NCBI RefSeq assembly: GCF_902859645.1 | Contig: NZ_CADIJR010000001.1 | Span: 186,001-250,000, forward strand | From: Achromobacter insuavis | GTDB taxonomy: Bacteria > Pseudomonadota > Gammaproteobacteria > Burkholderiales > Burkholderiaceae_B | Direction: 5' to 3' | Length of the DNA stretch: 64,000 nt | Shown: positions 11,159-21,464 of the stretch, piece after piece | Numbering within the stretch: the stretch's first letter is position 1 | How the letters are laid out: the number at the start of each line of letters is the position of its first letter | Notes under the pieces: generated by a model | Seen by the model: the letters and a program-made list of their open reading frames with translations, nothing else | The model's database searches: none | What the model was told of the DNA's origin: nothing | Program-made: the position numbers and the translations under genes

Positions 11159-11332
11159 CGCGCGCGCGTGGCGCATCCAAATGCTTGCCGGGCTTGACGT
11201 AGATCAAGCCCGGCCCCTCTCGTCGGTGAAAACCCTGTCGCTCCCCCTTATTCTGATCAGACGCAATAGATAAATCGTCACATTTCGCCGTCTTTGGTTT
11301 CGGATGCGGGTGGGCATGGAGAAAGAGGGTCT

Positions 11333-12877
11333 ATGAAGAATTCAAGCTTGCGCAGGGAGCTGCTGTGGTTCGTGCTCGCGATCGGGGTCGCGGTGCTGGC
11401 CTTGGGGGGATGGGATGCCTGGGAACGGCGCGCCGAGATGCTGGCAGAGCGCAAGACGGAACTGCGCAATGTGCTGGACCTGGCCGCCGGCATCGTGCGC
11501 AATGGCAAGCAGCGCGCCCTCGACGAGCACCTGTCGCCCGAGCAGGCCAAGCGTAACGTGGCGCAGCGCCTGGCGCAGCTGCGCTATGGCGCGGACGGCT
11601 ATGTCGGCGTGTTCGACGACAGCTATACGCTGCTGGTGCATCCCGACGCCAAGATGACCGGCACCAATGTGCGCGCGGTCACGGACAGTGACGGTCTGCC
11701 GATCTTCGAGAATCTCTACGCGCAGGGCAAGGCGGGCGGCGGCTTCGTCCAGTATCACTTTCCGCGGCCGGGGGCCGAAGAGGCGCTGCCCAAGGCCAGC
11801 TACGCCGTCTACGACCCGGAATGGGGGTGGCTGATGTTCACCGGCCTGTACGTGGACGACGTCGATGCGGCTTTTCGCGCGACGCTGTGGCGCCAGGGCG
11901 GCGTGACGCTGGCGCTGCTGGTGGCGCTGCTGGCGGCGGCGCTGCGGTTCTTCCGTTCCCACATCATCCGTCCGCTGGACGAGGCGGTGGCGGTCTGTGA
12001 GCGGGTGGCGCAAGGCGATCTGTCCAGCATCATCTCGCGCCACCATCGCGGCGAGATCGGCCGGCTGTTCGACGCCATGGCCTTGATGCAGGAACGGCTG
12101 GACGTGGCGGTGCGCACCATCGTGCACTCCACCGGTTCGATCGCGGCGGCTTCGCGCCAGATCGCCGCGGGCAGCATGGACCTGCACGACCGCACCGAGA
12201 AACAGGCGGCCGCGCTGGAGCAGACCGCGGCCAGCGTCGAGCAGATCACGGCCACCGCCAAGCAGAGCGCCGACCACGTGCGCGAGGTCAGTTCGCTGGC
12301 CGGCCAGTCGGCGCAACTGGCGCGGCAGGGCAGCGAAGAAACGCAGCACGCGATCGACGCGATGCGCGAGATCTCGCAGAGCTCGCAGCGGATCGACGAG
12401 ATCATCCGACTGATCGACGAAATCGCGTTCCAGACCAACATCCTGGCGCTCAATGCCGCGGTGGAGGCCGCGCGCGCCGGCGAGCAGGGGCGCGGGTTCG
12501 CGGTGGTGGCGGGCGAGGTGCGGGCGCTGGCGCAGCGCTCGGCCACCGCCGCCAAGGAAATCAAGACGCTGATCGAGGCGTCGTCGGATTCGGTCGAACG
12601 CGGCAGCCAGCGGGTCGAGCAGGCCAGCGCCACCATGAGCAGCGTGCTGCAGTCGGCGGCGAGTAGCGCGCCGCTGATGGGCGAGATCGCCACCGCCTCG
12701 TCCGAGCAGAGCGTCGGCATCGAACAGATCAACCAGGCGGTGACGCACCTGGACAGCGTGACGCAGCAGAATGCGGCGCTGGTCGAGGAGTTCGCGGCGT
12801 CGGCCGCCACCTTGCACGATCAGGCCGACGACCTGGCGCGCGCGGTGGCGGTGTTCAAGCTGTCTGCAGCCTACTAG
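11333..12877 (+). CDS. Methyl-accepting chemotaxis protein with periplasmic single Cache domain
   Basis: A 514-residue chemoreceptor. One membrane segment lies near residues 10-30, a periplasmic sCache_2-type sensor spans roughly 35-190 ([35 protein letters not shown]), a second membrane segment follows around 190-210, then HAMP and the signalling hairpin. The tip [24 protein letters not shown] is the CheA/CheW contact region. sCache_2 receptors often sense small carboxylates or amino acids; the ligand here is unknown. ATG 11333 has a GAAAGAGGG box. No pentapeptide CheR tether is seen at the C-terminus. The 3' end overlaps the convergent DapA-like gene by 23 nt. Confidence 0.93.
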   Translation: MKNSSLRRELLWFVLAIGVAVLALGGWDAWERRAEMLAERKTELRNVLDLAAGIVRNGKQRALDEHLSPEQAKRNVAQRLAQLRYGADGYVGVFDDSYTLLVHPDAKMTGTNVRAVTDSDGLPIFENLYAQGKAGGGFVQYHFPRPGAEEALPKASYAVYDPEWGWLMFTGLYVDDVDAAFRATLWRQGGVTLALLVALLAAALRFFRSHIIRPLDEAVAVCERVAQGDLSSIISRHHRGEIGRLFDAMALMQERLDVAVRTIVHSTGSIAAASRQIAAGSMDLHDRTEKQAAALEQTAASVEQITATAKQSADHVREVSSLAGQSAQLARQGSEETQHAIDAMREISQSSQRIDEIIRLIDEIAFQTNILALNAAVEAARAGEQGRGFAVVAGEVRALAQRSATAAKEIKTLIEASSDSVERGSQRVEQASATMSSVLQSAASSAPLMGEIATASSEQSVGIEQINQAVTHLDSVTQQNAALVEEFAASAATLHDQADDLARAVAVFKLSAAY

Positions 12878-13754
12878 GCGAGCCCTGCACCACGCTCATG
12901 GCCCGCTGCAGGCGCGGGGTCAGCTCGCGGCTGGCGCTGGTCATGGGCAGGCGCAGTTCGTCGGCGATCAGGCCTTGCAGGGCCAGCGCGCGCTTGATCG
13001 GCGCCGGGTTGGGTTCGGCGAACAGCACGCGGATCAGGCCGCGCAGCGGCTCGAACAATTCGCGCGCCGCTTCGGCGTGGCCGTCGCGCGCCAGCTGCAT
13101 CACTTCGACGAAGCGTTCGGGGAACAGGTGGGCGGCCGCCGGAATGGCGCCGCGCCCGCCCGCCAGGAAATGGTCGAGCAGCGCCATGTCCTCGCCGCAG
13201 AGGGCCGCCAGGTGTCCGCGCGCATTCAGCGCCATCAGCACCGGTGGATTGCATTCCTTGACGGCGTGGAAATTGGGCAGCAGCGCCAGCGATTCCATGG
13301 TTTCGACCGTCATGGTGACGCCGGCCCGCTTGGGAATGTTGTAGAGAATGATGGGACGCTCGGTGGCCCAGGCGATCTGCCGGTAATGCCACAGGATGCC
13401 CTGCTGCGACGGGCCCAGGTAGTAGGGCGGGGGCACCAGGTAGCCGGCGGGCGCGTACTTGTCCAGGCGGCGGATGGCGGCGGCCACGCCGCGCGTGTCG
13501 ACGCCGCCCGCGCCGAACACCAGCGGCAGGGCGTGCGGATCGCGGCGGATGGCCTCGATCATCTCGATCTTCTCGGGAATGGAGAGCAGGTTGCCTTCGC
13601 CGGTGGAGCCGAACAGCACCAGGCCGGCCACGCCGGCGTTGCGGTAGTAGCGCGCCAGCGCCTGGGCGGCCTCGCAATCGACATAGCCGCCGCGCATCGG
13701 CGTGACCATCGGCAGCCAGAGGCCGTCGAAAGCGGGGGGGAGCGGGGTATCCAT
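12855..13754 (-). CDS. DapA-family class I lyase (dihydrodipicolinate synthase-like)
   Basis: A 299-residue (beta/alpha)8 aldolase of the DHDPS/N-acetylneuraminate lyase family. The Schiff-base lysine is K166 (HAVKE), the catalytic tyrosine Y138 (YNIP), and R143 (YNIPKR) matches the arginine that binds the aspartate-semialdehyde carboxylate in true DapA. The pyruvate-binding loop is GSTGEG at 49-54, close to canonical GTTGES. A synthase role is therefore possible, but the gene is not beside lysine genes and may be a catabolic paralogue. The start at 13754 lies 2 nt after the stop of a small upstream gene, implying translational coupling. Confidence 0.82.
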   Translation of the reverse strand: MDTPLPPAFDGLWLPMVTPMRGGYVDCEAAQALARYYRNAGVAGLVLFGSTGEGNLLSIPEKIEMIEAIRRDPHALPLVFGAGGVDTRGVAAAIRRLDKYAPAGYLVPPPYYLGPSQQGILWHYRQIAWATERPIILYNIPKRAGVTMTVETMESLALLPNFHAVKECNPPVLMALNARGHLAALCGEDMALLDHFLAGGRGAIPAAAHLFPERFVEVMQLARDGHAEAARELFEPLRGLIRVLFAEPNPAPIKRALALQGLIADELRLPMTSASRELTPRLQRAMSVVQGSPSRLQTA

Positions 13755-13756
13755 GG

Positions 13757-14080
13757 TCACTGCACCGTGATGGCGGCGGCGGGGCGCAGCGGGCCGAACT
13801 CGGCCTGGGGCAGTCCGCACATCACCGCGTGCATCAGGGCGTCGACCTGGCCGCGGTCGCAATGCAGCTGCAGGATGCTCTGGCCATGCGCGTGATCCAC
13901 CGACAGCACGTAGACGCCGATGCGTTCGCCCAGTTCGCGGTGCAGGGCCAACCGCACCTTCAGGGCGTCCAGCGTGTCGATCCTGACGGTCAGGGAAACC
14001 ATTTCCGCGGGCTGCGGCGCGGGGGCCGGCGCGGAGCGGTCAAACGAGGCGTACGTGCTGCGTTCTTGGCGGGGAATCAT
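13757..14080 (-). CDS. Small protein of unknown function coupled to the DapA-like gene
   Basis: A 107-residue protein. After a low-complexity Pro/Ala stretch (residues 12-25), residues 27-100 have the alternating strand/helix pattern of a small ferredoxin-like, ACT-like domain (MVSLTVRIDTLDALKVRLALH..., GVYVLSVDHAHGQSILQLHCD). The predicted beta-alpha-beta-beta-alpha-beta order is inference from sequence, not a family match. Its TGA stop is 2 nt before the DapA-like start, so the two are almost certainly co-translated. A small-molecule-binding regulatory role for the lyase is possible but not shown. Confidence 0.65.
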   Translation of the reverse strand: MIPRQERSTYASFDRSAPAPAPQPAEMVSLTVRIDTLDALKVRLALHRELGERIGVYVLSVDHAHGQSILQLHCDRGQVDALMHAVMCGLPQAEFGPLRPAAAITVQ

Positions 14081-14223
14081 GGCGGTCGGGGGGGGCGCAG
14101 CCGGGGGGTGGGCTTGCGCGTATCCGGTTGGTTGATGACGATTCCACTATAGAAAGCGGGCCGTAAAACCTGCCGATAAATGCGGGCGCGGCGCGTAAAA
14201 AGCGCGTCAACGCCCGGACGCGC

Positions 14224-14985
14224 TCAGAACGTCTTGGTCAGCGACAGCAGGCCGGTGGCGCGGCCCATGTAGCGGCCGCGGCTGTTGGTGTAGACGGCGC
14301 GGTCGGCATTGGTGTCGATATAGGCGATCGAGACCGCCAGGCCCTGGCCGAAGTCCTTGGTCAATCCCAGTTTCCAGTCGGTGTAGGCGCCGTCGGTGAC
14401 GTTGCGGACCGTCTGGCGGCCGACGTGGGCGTTGACCGTCAGGCCCCAGAACCCAGTGTCGAAGTTGCCGCTCAGATCGAAATACTGGCTGTACTTGCTG
14501 TCGGCGAAGCCGAACAGGTTGGTCATGGCGATCGAGTACTTGAATAGCACCGGGCCGTAGCCCAGGCCGGCATACAGCTCGGTGGTGTCGGGGCTGGTGT
14601 AGCCCGACGGGTAGTCGCCGGGATAGTAGTACTGCAGCACGCCCAGGTCGAACGGCACGTTCGGCGCCAGGTTGCCCTTGTAGCCGCCGTAGAAGTCCAT
14701 CTCCACCGGCGCCGAGACCTTGCTGTTGCCGTCGTTGAGCCAGCTGATGCTGGAGTTCCAGTTGCCCAGGTACAGGCCGCTGGCGTGCGTGAAATCGAAG
14801 CCGCCCTGGATCGCGGGCTGGTTGTTGGTCTGCATCAGGCCGCGGTAGCGGTACTGGCTGGCCAGCGTGACGTTGGCGGTCAGCGAGTACTCGGGAGCCG
14901 GCTCACCGGCGGCGGGCGCATCGGCGGCGTGCACGGGGGTGGCAAGGGCGAACAGCGCGAGCGCGGCCAGGGTGTTGCGGGACAT
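14224..14985 (-). CDS. TorF-family putative porin
   Basis: A 253-residue outer-membrane protein. The start MSRNTLAALALFALATPVHAA is a signal peptide, cut near residue 21. The mature part has alternating aromatic beta strands, begins with YSLTANVTLASQYRYRGLMQTNNQPAIQGGFDF and ends with terminal Phe (LSLTKTF), as expected for a BAM substrate. The ASQYRYRG opening is diagnostic for the TorF/TIGR02001 group. The start at 14985 has a GGAGAA box; an upstream in-frame ATG adds residues that do not look like a leader. Substrate unknown. Confidence 0.87.
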   Translation of the reverse strand: MSRNTLAALALFALATPVHAADAPAAGEPAPEYSLTANVTLASQYRYRGLMQTNNQPAIQGGFDFTHASGLYLGNWNSSISWLNDGNSKVSAPVEMDFYGGYKGNLAPNVPFDLGVLQYYYPGDYPSGYTSPDTTELYAGLGYGPVLFKYSIAMTNLFGFADSKYSQYFDLSGNFDTGFWGLTVNAHVGRQTVRNVTDGAYTDWKLGLTKDFGQGLAVSIAYIDTNADRAVYTNSRGRYMGRATGLLSLTKTF

Positions 14986-15080
14986 GGAATTCTCCTGTGT
15001 TGGACGGGATCGCCACAATAGGAGAAGCGGCATAAACGGCGAGACAAGACTCGCGCGGCCCGCGTAAAAGGCGCATCAAT

Positions 15081-15098
15081 GGCGCGGCATGCCGCGCC
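15081..15098 (-). terminator. Palindrome after kdpE, possible terminator
   Basis: GGCGCGGCATGCCGCGCC is a perfect 18-bp palindrome starting 6 nt after the kdpE stop. A T-run appears only about 10 nt further on (CCTTTTACG on minus), so termination strength is uncertain. Confidence 0.35.
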
Positions 15099-15103
15099 TG
15101 CCT

Positions 15104-15796
15104 TCAGCCCGCGAAGCGGTAGCCCACGCCGATCTCGGTCAGCAGGTAGACCGGTTGCGCCGGATCGGCCTCGAGCTTCTGCCGCAGGTGGCCCATGTAG
15201 ATGCGCAGGTAGTGGTTGCTTTCCACGTGCGACGGGCCCCAGACCTCGCGCAGCAGTTCGCGGTGGGTCATGACCTTGCCGCGATGGGCCAGCAGCGCGG
15301 CCAGCAGGCGGTATTCCATGGCGGTCAGGTGCACGTGCTGGCCGCCGCGTTCGACCACGCGCTTGGCGAAGTCCACGCGCACGTCGCCGAAGCTGATCTC
15401 GGCGGCGCTGCCGGCGCCGCCGCGGGCATGGCGCCGCAGCAGCACGCGCAGCCGCGCCAGCAGTTCGCTGACGCCGAACGGCTTGGTCAGGTAGTCGTCG
15501 GCGCCGGCGTCCAGCGCCGCCACCTTGTCGGCCTCGGCCGTGCGCGCCGACAGCACCAGCACCGGCACTTCGGTCCAGCCGCGCAGTTCGCGGATCAGGG
15601 TCATGCCGTCCTCGTCCGGCAGGCCCAGGTCCAGCACCACGGCGTCGGGCTGACGGGTGCCGGCCTCGATCAGGCCGCGCTTGACGGTGTCGGCTTCGAA
15701 CACGGCGCAGCCTTCGCTCTCCAGGGCCTGGCGCACGAAGCGGCGGATATTGGCGTCGTCCTCGATGATGAGGACGGTGGGCTGAAAGTCGAACAT
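15104..15796 (-). CDS. kdpE: Response regulator KdpE
   Basis: A 230-residue OmpR-family regulator of the Kdp potassium pump. Receiver residues are visible: acidic pocket E12/D13/D14, phospho-acceptor D56 (VVLDLGLPDEDG), and the KPF motif after DYLTKPF. The C-terminal winged helix runs from about 130 to 228 (MTHRELLREVWGPSHVESNHYLRIYMGHLRQKLE). It follows kdpD by 9 nt and closes the kdp operon. A KdpE-like operator lies upstream of the operon at 23590-23608. Confidence 0.96.
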   Translation of the reverse strand: MFDFQPTVLIIEDDANIRRFVRQALESEGCAVFEADTVKRGLIEAGTRQPDAVVLDLGLPDEDGMTLIRELRGWTEVPVLVLSARTAEADKVAALDAGADDYLTKPFGVSELLARLRVLLRRHARGGAGSAAEISFGDVRVDFAKRVVERGGQHVHLTAMEYRLLAALLAHRGKVMTHRELLREVWGPSHVESNHYLRIYMGHLRQKLEADPAQPVYLLTEIGVGYRFAG

Positions 15797-15805
15797 GCGA
15801 TGGAC

Positions 15806-18592
15806 TCAGGCGATTTCGGGGTGGATCGGGGGCGGCGTACCCAGGGGCAGCGTGAAGACGAATTGCGCGCCGCTGGGCTGGCCCGGCGCGTGCTCGACCC
15901 AGATGCGGCCGTGGTGCGCGCTGACGATGGCCTCGCACACGGCCAGGCCGAGGCCGACGCCGGGGGTGGCGGATTCGCGTTCGCCGCGGGTGAATTTCTC
16001 GAAGATGCGGCGCTCGGCGCCGGGCGCGACGCCGGGGCCGTTGTCGCACACCGCGACGCGCAGCTCGCCGTCCTGCGCCGCGGCGTGCAGGCGGATGACG
16101 CTGCCGGCCGGGGTGTACTTGGCGGCATTTTCCAGCAGGTTGCACAGCACCCGCTCGATCAGCACGCCATCGCATTCGACCAGCGGCAGCCCGGACAGGC
16201 TGTCGACCGCGACCTGGTGCGCCGCCAGCGGTTCGCGCATGGCGGCCAGCGAGGCGCCGACCAGTTCCTCGATCGACTGCCATTCCAGCCGCAGCGGCGT
16301 GTCGCGGCTCTGCAGGCGCGCCATGTCGAGCAGGTTGGCGACCAGCGCGTGCATGCGCTGCGCCTGGTCGCGCATGGCGCGGATGGTGTCCTGGATGTCG
16401 GCCGGCAGCGCGTCCTGGCGCCGCATCAGCGTGTCGGTCATGCCGACCAGGCTGGTGAGCGGCGTGCGCAGGTCGTGCGAGACCGCGGCCAGCAGCGAGT
16501 TGCGCAGCTTTTCGGATTCCATGCTGACCAGCGCCTGCTGCGCCACTTCGACGTAATGCAGGCGCTCCAGGGCGATGGCGATGAGCGTGGCGTAGGCCTC
16601 GATCTGGCGGCGCGAGTCGGGTTGCGAGAACAGGCTGCGGCGCGGCGCCGCCAGCGCCAGCACGCCGCGGGTGCGCATCGGCGCCTTCAGCGGCAGGTAC
16701 AGCAGGTCGCTGTTGGACAGCGTGGCGGTGCCGGCGCCGGCCGGCTGGCCGTGGTCGTAGACCCATTGGGCCAGCGCCGACTCCAGCGGCGGCATGTCGT
16801 CGGCGGCGGGCGAGGCCAGCTTGAGGCGGTCGTCCAGGCCGAGGATGTAGAGCGCGCAGCGCGAGCCGAAGGTGGCGTGCACGAAGGCGCCGGCGGACGC
16901 GACGATCTGCTCGGGCAGGAGCGCCGACGACAGCTCGCGCGCGAATTCATACAGGCTGCGCGCATCGGCCTCGCGCTTGACCGAGGCCTGGGCCTGCAGC
17001 CGCAGGCCGGCGGTGAGCTGGCCGATCAGCAGGCCCACGGCCAGCAGCACGCCGAAGGTCAGCAGGTATTGCACGTCCGACACGGCGAACGAGGCCAGCG
17101 GCTGCACGAAGAAAAAATCGAACAGCCCCACGCTGACGATCGAGGCCAGCGCGGCCGGGCCGCGGCCATGGCGCAGCGCCACGGCCACCACCGCCAGCAG
17201 GAACAGCATGACGATGTTGGTCTGGTGCAGCGCCGGGAACGCCAGCGCCGACAGCGCGGTGGCCAGCGCGCAATAGCACAGCGCCCAGGCGTAGCCGCCC
17301 AGCGCCAGCGGGCTGCGCTCGTCGCCGTTCAGGCGGCCGCGGCGGCCCAGCGTGAGCGGATCGCGGCCCGGCACGCTGGCGGCGGGCAGCGGCGGCGCGC
17401 CCAGGCGGATGATGTCGATTTCGGGGCAGCCGGCGGCCAGCATGTCGGCGAAGCTGTGGCGGCGCCACAGCCAGCCGGGGCTGATGGCCGCGGTCAGCAG
17501 CGCCGACAGCGACAGGCGCAGACGCTGCAGGCCGCTGGCGCGGGTACGGCCGACGATGGCCTTGGTGATGTTGTGGCGGCGCACGTAGCGCACCACCGCG
17601 TCGACCATGTCGCCGCCGGCCAGGGTCTCGCAGCGCGCGCCGAGCGAGTCGGCCAGCGCCAGGCTGCGCTGCAGCCGTTCCTGTTCGGCCTGCGGCGGCG
17701 GCGCGGCGCGCGGCACGTCGATGGTGACCACGTGCAGGTCGCATTCCAGCTGCTGGCTGAGGCGGTGGGCGCTGCGGATGACGTATTCGGCGTCGGCGTC
17801 CGGGCCGATGCAGGCCACCACCGCTTCGCGCGTGCGCCAGACCGGCTCGATGGCGCGGTCGCGGCGATAGGCCTGCACGTCGTCGTCGACGTGGTCGGCG
17901 GTGCGGCGCAGCGCCAGTTCGCGCAGCGCGATCAGGTTGCCCTTGCGGAAGAAGTTGCGGGTGGCGTGGCGCGCCTGCTCGGGCAGGTAGACCTTGCCCT
18001 CGCGCAGGCGGCGCAGCAGTTCGTCGGCCGACAGGTCCACCAGGATGACTTCGTCGGCCGCGTCGAAGACTTCGTCAGGCACGGTTTCCCAGACCCGCAC
18101 GCCGGTGATGCTGCCGACGGCCTCGTTGAGGCTGTCCAGGTGCTGCACGTTGAGCGTGGTCCAGACGTCGATGCCGGCCGCCAGCAGTTCCTGGATGTCC
18201 TGCCAGCGCTTGGCGTGGCGCGAGCCGGGCGCGTTGGAATGCGCCAGTTCGTCGACCAGCACCAGGTCGGGGTGGGCGGCCAGCGCGCCGTCCAGGTCGA
18301 ATTCCTTGAGCGCGTGGCCGCGGTAGGCGACGTCCTTGAGCGGCAGGACCGCCAGGCCTTCGAGCAGGGCGGCGGTCTCGCGCCGGCCGTGCGTTTCTAC
18401 GATGCCGGCCAGCACGCGGGCGCCTTGCGCGGCGTGGGCGCGGGCGGCCACCAGCATGGCGTAGGTCTTGCCGACGCCGGCGGACGAGCCGAAGTAGACC
18501 CGCAACTTGCCGCGCACCGCCTGGCGCGCGGCATCGTCGAGGTCTTTCAAGAGCGCGTCCGGATCGGGACGCTCGTCAGCATTGTCAGCCAT
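15806..18592 (-). CDS. kdpD: Sensor histidine kinase KdpD
   Basis: A 928-residue inner-membrane kinase that senses potassium limitation. In order: KdpD N-terminal domain with Walker A-like GSSAGVGKT (residues 35-43), universal-stress-protein-like domain (about 250-375), four closely spaced membrane helices (about 400-510), a GAF domain (about 530-660), then HisKA with phospho-acceptor H706 (AVSHDLRTPLTS) and an HATPase_c domain (VCDNGPGVAPG). Length is close to E. coli KdpD (894). It starts 51 nt after kdpC, so it is probably co-transcribed with the pump genes. Confidence 0.96.
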   Translation of the reverse strand: MADNADERPDPDALLKDLDDAARQAVRGKLRVYFGSSAGVGKTYAMLVAARAHAAQGARVLAGIVETHGRRETAALLEGLAVLPLKDVAYRGHALKEFDLDGALAAHPDLVLVDELAHSNAPGSRHAKRWQDIQELLAAGIDVWTTLNVQHLDSLNEAVGSITGVRVWETVPDEVFDAADEVILVDLSADELLRRLREGKVYLPEQARHATRNFFRKGNLIALRELALRRTADHVDDDVQAYRRDRAIEPVWRTREAVVACIGPDADAEYVIRSAHRLSQQLECDLHVVTIDVPRAAPPPQAEQERLQRSLALADSLGARCETLAGGDMVDAVVRYVRRHNITKAIVGRTRASGLQRLRLSLSALLTAAISPGWLWRRHSFADMLAAGCPEIDIIRLGAPPLPAASVPGRDPLTLGRRGRLNGDERSPLALGGYAWALCYCALATALSALAFPALHQTNIVMLFLLAVVAVALRHGRGPAALASIVSVGLFDFFFVQPLASFAVSDVQYLLTFGVLLAVGLLIGQLTAGLRLQAQASVKREADARSLYEFARELSSALLPEQIVASAGAFVHATFGSRCALYILGLDDRLKLASPAADDMPPLESALAQWVYDHGQPAGAGTATLSNSDLLYLPLKAPMRTRGVLALAAPRRSLFSQPDSRRQIEAYATLIAIALERLHYVEVAQQALVSMESEKLRNSLLAAVSHDLRTPLTSLVGMTDTLMRRQDALPADIQDTIRAMRDQAQRMHALVANLLDMARLQSRDTPLRLEWQSIEELVGASLAAMREPLAAHQVAVDSLSGLPLVECDGVLIERVLCNLLENAAKYTPAGSVIRLHAAAQDGELRVAVCDNGPGVAPGAERRIFEKFTRGERESATPGVGLGLAVCEAIVSAHHGRIWVEHAPGQPSGAQFVFTLPLGTPPPIHPEIA

Positions 18593-18643
18593 GAACGCGC
18601 AAGTGAAGTGGGGGAACGGCTGGCAATACTATACGCCGGCGTG

Positions 18644-19252
18644 TCATTTCAGCGGCGCCAGCTGGTCCAGCGCCAGATTGAGCTTGAGCACGTTGACGAC
18701 CGGGTCGCCCAGCACGCCCAGCCAGGGCTTGGAGGTGTTGGCTTCGATCAGGGCGTCGACCTTGTCGCGCGGCAGATGGCGGGCGCGGGCCACGCGCGCG
18801 GCCTGATAGGCCGCGGCGGCGGGGCTGATGTGCGGATCCAGGCCGCTGCCCGAGGCGGTGACCAGGTCCACCGGCACCGGCGTGGGATTGTCCGGATCGG
18901 CGGCCTTGAGGGTGGCGATGCGCGCCTGGACGGCCTCGGCCAGCGCCGGATTGCGCGGACCCAGGTTGGAGCCGCCGGAGTTGGCGCCGTTGTACGGCAT
19001 CGGCGAGGTGGCCGACGGCCGGCCCCAGAAGTACTGCGGGGCGCTGAACGACTGGCCGATCCATTCCGAGCCGACCACCTTGTCGCCCTGGCGGATCAGC
19101 GAACCCGACGCTTCGTGCGGGAACACGGCGGCGGCGATGCCGGTGGTCAGGAAGGGGTAGGCCAGGCCGGTCACCAGCGACAGGGCGGCGAACACGACCA
19201 GGGCGGGGCGCAGGATGCCGCCTTGGCGCGGCAGGGGAAGAGCTTGTTTCAT
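18644..19252 (-). CDS. kdpC: Potassium-transporting ATPase KdpC subunit
   Basis: The 202-residue single-span subunit that stabilises nucleotide binding in the KdpFABC complex. One N-terminal membrane helix (residues 15-35), then the typical GSLI and [22 protein letters not shown] segments, the [12 protein letters not shown] motif, and [17 protein letters not shown] near the C-terminus. It lies 30 nt after kdpB. Length and motifs are normal. Confidence 0.96.
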   Translation of the reverse strand: MKQALPLPRQGGILRPALVVFAALSLVTGLAYPFLTTGIAAAVFPHEASGSLIRQGDKVVGSEWIGQSFSAPQYFWGRPSATSPMPYNGANSGGSNLGPRNPALAEAVQARIATLKAADPDNPTPVPVDLVTASGSGLDPHISPAAAAYQAARVARARHLPRDKVDALIEANTSKPWLGVLGDPVVNVLKLNLALDQLAPLK

Positions 19253-19282
19253 GATGAGTTCCTTTCCAGTGACGGGCGCGGG

Positions 19283-21442
19283 TCAGACCCAGCCCAGGGC
19301 GGCCAGCACCATGTCGACCAGCTTGATGCCGGCGAACGGCACCAGCAGGCCGCCCAGTCCATAGATCAGCAGATTGCGGCGCAGCAGGATCGAGGCGCCC
19401 AGCGGGCGGTAGCGCACGCCCTTGAGCGCCAGCGGGATCAGCACGATGATGATGAGCGCGTTGAAGATCACGGCCGACAGGATGGCCGAGGCCGGCGTGG
19501 ACAGGCCCATGATGTTCAGCACGTTCAGCTGCGGATACACCGTGGCGAACGCCGCCGGGATGATGGCGAAGTACTTGGCCACGTCGTTGGCGATGCTGAA
19601 GGTGGTGAGCGCGCCGCGCGTCATCAGCATCTGCTTGCCGATCTCGACGATCTCGATGAGCTTGGTGGGGTTGGAATCCAGGTCCACCATGTTGCCCGCC
19701 TCCTTGGCGGCCTGGGTGCCCGAATTCATCGCCACCGCGACGTCGGCCTGCGCCAGCGCCGGCGCGTCGTTGGTGCCGTCGCCGGTCATCGCCACCAGGC
19801 GGCCTTCGCTCTGGTAGGCGCGGATCAGCTTGAGCTTGGCTTCCGGCGTGGCTTCCGCGAGGAAGTCGTCGACGCCCGCTTCGGCGGCGATGGAGGCGGC
19901 GGTGAGCTTGTTGTCGCCGGTGATCATCACCGTCTTGATGCCCATGCGGCGCAGCTCGGCGAAGCGCGACTGGATGTCGGGCTTGACGATGTCCTTGAGC
20001 TCGACCACGCCCAGCGCGCGGTTGCCGTCGCTGACCATCAGCGGCGTGCTGCCGCGACGCGCCACGTCCTCGGCCAGGCGCAGCACCTGTTCGGGCACGG
20101 TGGCGTCCTGCTCGGCCAGCCAGGCGCGCACCGCGTCGACCGCGCCCTTGCGGATCATGCGGTCTTTCAGGTTGACGCCGCTCATGCGGGTCTGCGCGGT
20201 GAAGGGCACGTACTCGGCATCGGCGGCGCGCACGGCCGGCGCGTGGATGGCCTTGTCGGCCAGCGCCACGATGCTGCGGCCTTCGGGCGTTTCGTCGGCC
20301 AGCGAGGCCAGGCGCGCCGCGTCCGCCAGTTCGCGCGGCGCTACGCCGGGCGCGGGCAGGAAGGTCGAGGCCTGGCGGTTGCCGAAGGTGATGGTGCCGG
20401 TCTTGTCCAGCAGCAGCACGTCGACGTCGCCGGCGGCTTCCACCGCGCGGCCCGAGGTGGCGATGACGTTGGCGCCCATCATGCGGCTCATGCCCGCCAC
20501 GCCGATGGCCGACAGCAGGCCGCCAATGGTGGTGGGGATCAGGCAGACCAGCAGCGCCACCAGCACCGTGACGGTGACGGCGGTGCCGCCGCCGGCGGCC
20601 GTGACCGAATAGATCGAGAACGGCATCAGCGTCGCGACCACCAGCAGGAACACCACCGTCAGGCCGACCAGCAGGATCGTCAGCGCCAGCTCGTTGGGCG
20701 TCTTCTGGCGCTTGGCGCCTTCGACCATGGCGATCATGCGGTCCAGGAAGCTCTCGCCCGGATCGGCGGCGATGCGCACGAAGATCCAGTCGGACAGCAC
20801 CCGGGTGCCGCCGGTGACGGACGAGAAGTCGCCGCCCGATTCGCGGATGACCGGCGCCGATTCACCGGTGATGGCGCTTTCGTCCACCGAGGCGACGCCG
20901 GCGATGACCTGGCCGTCGCCCGGGATGGTTTCGCCGGCTTCCACCAGCACCACGTCATTGCGGCGCAGCAGCCCGGAGGCCTGCTTGACGGCCTGGTTGC
21001 GCCACAGCGCCGGTTCGGCGCGGGCGGCATCCTCATCGCGGAAACCCTTGAGCAGGCGCGCATCGATGGTGGTGCGCAGGCCGCGCAGGGTCGCGGCCTG
21101 CTGCTTGCCGCGGCCCTCGGCCAGCGCTTCGGCGAAGTTGGCGAACAGCACCGTGAACCAGAGCCACACGGAGATCGCGAGGATGAAGCCCGCGGGCGCC
21201 TCGGCCTGGCCGCGCAACGCCATGATCCACAGGATCGTGGTCAGGATGCTGCCCACGTAGACCACGAACATCACGGGGTTCTTGAGTTGCGCGGCGGGCG
21301 AGAGCTTGCGCAGGCTGTCCAGCAGCGCGGGGCCGACCAGCGCGCCCGACCACATGCCGAACTTGCGTTCGAGCGGCGCGGCCGACGGCGCGCGGGCGGC
21401 GCCGCCGCCGGCGCCTTGGGTTGGCATATCAATCTTGGCCAT
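19283..21442 (-). CDS. kdpB: Potassium-transporting P-type ATPase KdpB subunit
   Basis: The 719-residue catalytic P-type ATPase of the high-affinity K+ pump. The phosphorylated aspartate is D346 in DKTGTIT; the TGES motif (AITGESAPV) and the hinge [22 protein letters not shown] are intact. It is about 37 residues longer at the N-terminus than E. coli KdpB (682), mostly a Gly/Ala/Pro-rich extension. I start at 21442 (MAKIDMPTQ) because it lies 22 nt after kdpA with an AGGAAA box; a farther in-frame ATG would overlap kdpA. Confidence 0.96.
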   Translation of the reverse strand: MAKIDMPTQGAGGGAARAPSAAPLERKFGMWSGALVGPALLDSLRKLSPAAQLKNPVMFVVYVGSILTTILWIMALRGQAEAPAGFILAISVWLWFTVLFANFAEALAEGRGKQQAATLRGLRTTIDARLLKGFRDEDAARAEPALWRNQAVKQASGLLRRNDVVLVEAGETIPGDGQVIAGVASVDESAITGESAPVIRESGGDFSSVTGGTRVLSDWIFVRIAADPGESFLDRMIAMVEGAKRQKTPNELALTILLVGLTVVFLLVVATLMPFSIYSVTAAGGGTAVTVTVLVALLVCLIPTTIGGLLSAIGVAGMSRMMGANVIATSGRAVEAAGDVDVLLLDKTGTITFGNRQASTFLPAPGVAPRELADAARLASLADETPEGRSIVALADKAIHAPAVRAADAEYVPFTAQTRMSGVNLKDRMIRKGAVDAVRAWLAEQDATVPEQVLRLAEDVARRGSTPLMVSDGNRALGVVELKDIVKPDIQSRFAELRRMGIKTVMITGDNKLTAASIAAEAGVDDFLAEATPEAKLKLIRAYQSEGRLVAMTGDGTNDAPALAQADVAVAMNSGTQAAKEAGNMVDLDSNPTKLIEIVEIGKQMLMTRGALTTFSIANDVAKYFAIIPAAFATVYPQLNVLNIMGLSTPASAILSAVIFNALIIIVLIPLALKGVRYRPLGASILLRRNLLIYGLGGLLVPFAGIKLVDMVLAALGWV

Positions 21443-21464
21443 TTTCTTTCCTAGCCTGTTGCAT

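Noticed and set aside
11271-11294. A possible sigma-28 (flagellar) promoter before the chemoreceptor, starting with TAAA
   Set aside because: The downstream half (GTCTTTGG at the 15-nt spacing) does not match GCCGATAA; the nearest GCCG is at the wrong spacing.
13613-13703. Using the tRNA-Ser as an integration site for the catabolic cluster at 48.1-53.5 kb
   Set aside because: The tRNA is at 53613-53703, after the cluster's terminator. No partial tRNA copy or integrase was found on the other side.
14190-15083. Two similar GCGTAAAA-GCGC-TCAA stretches (near 14195 and 15062) as paired regulatory sites
   Set aside because: The match is short and in GC-rich DNA, with no 11-bp periodicity or fixed distance to promoters.
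15089-21454. A stop-free plus-strand frame of over 2100 codons opposite kdpE, kdpD, kdpC and kdpB
   Set aside because: It is the antisense shadow of high-GC genes with strong third-position bias. It shows low-complexity Gly/Ala/Arg/His composition and crosses four genuine genes and their gaps.
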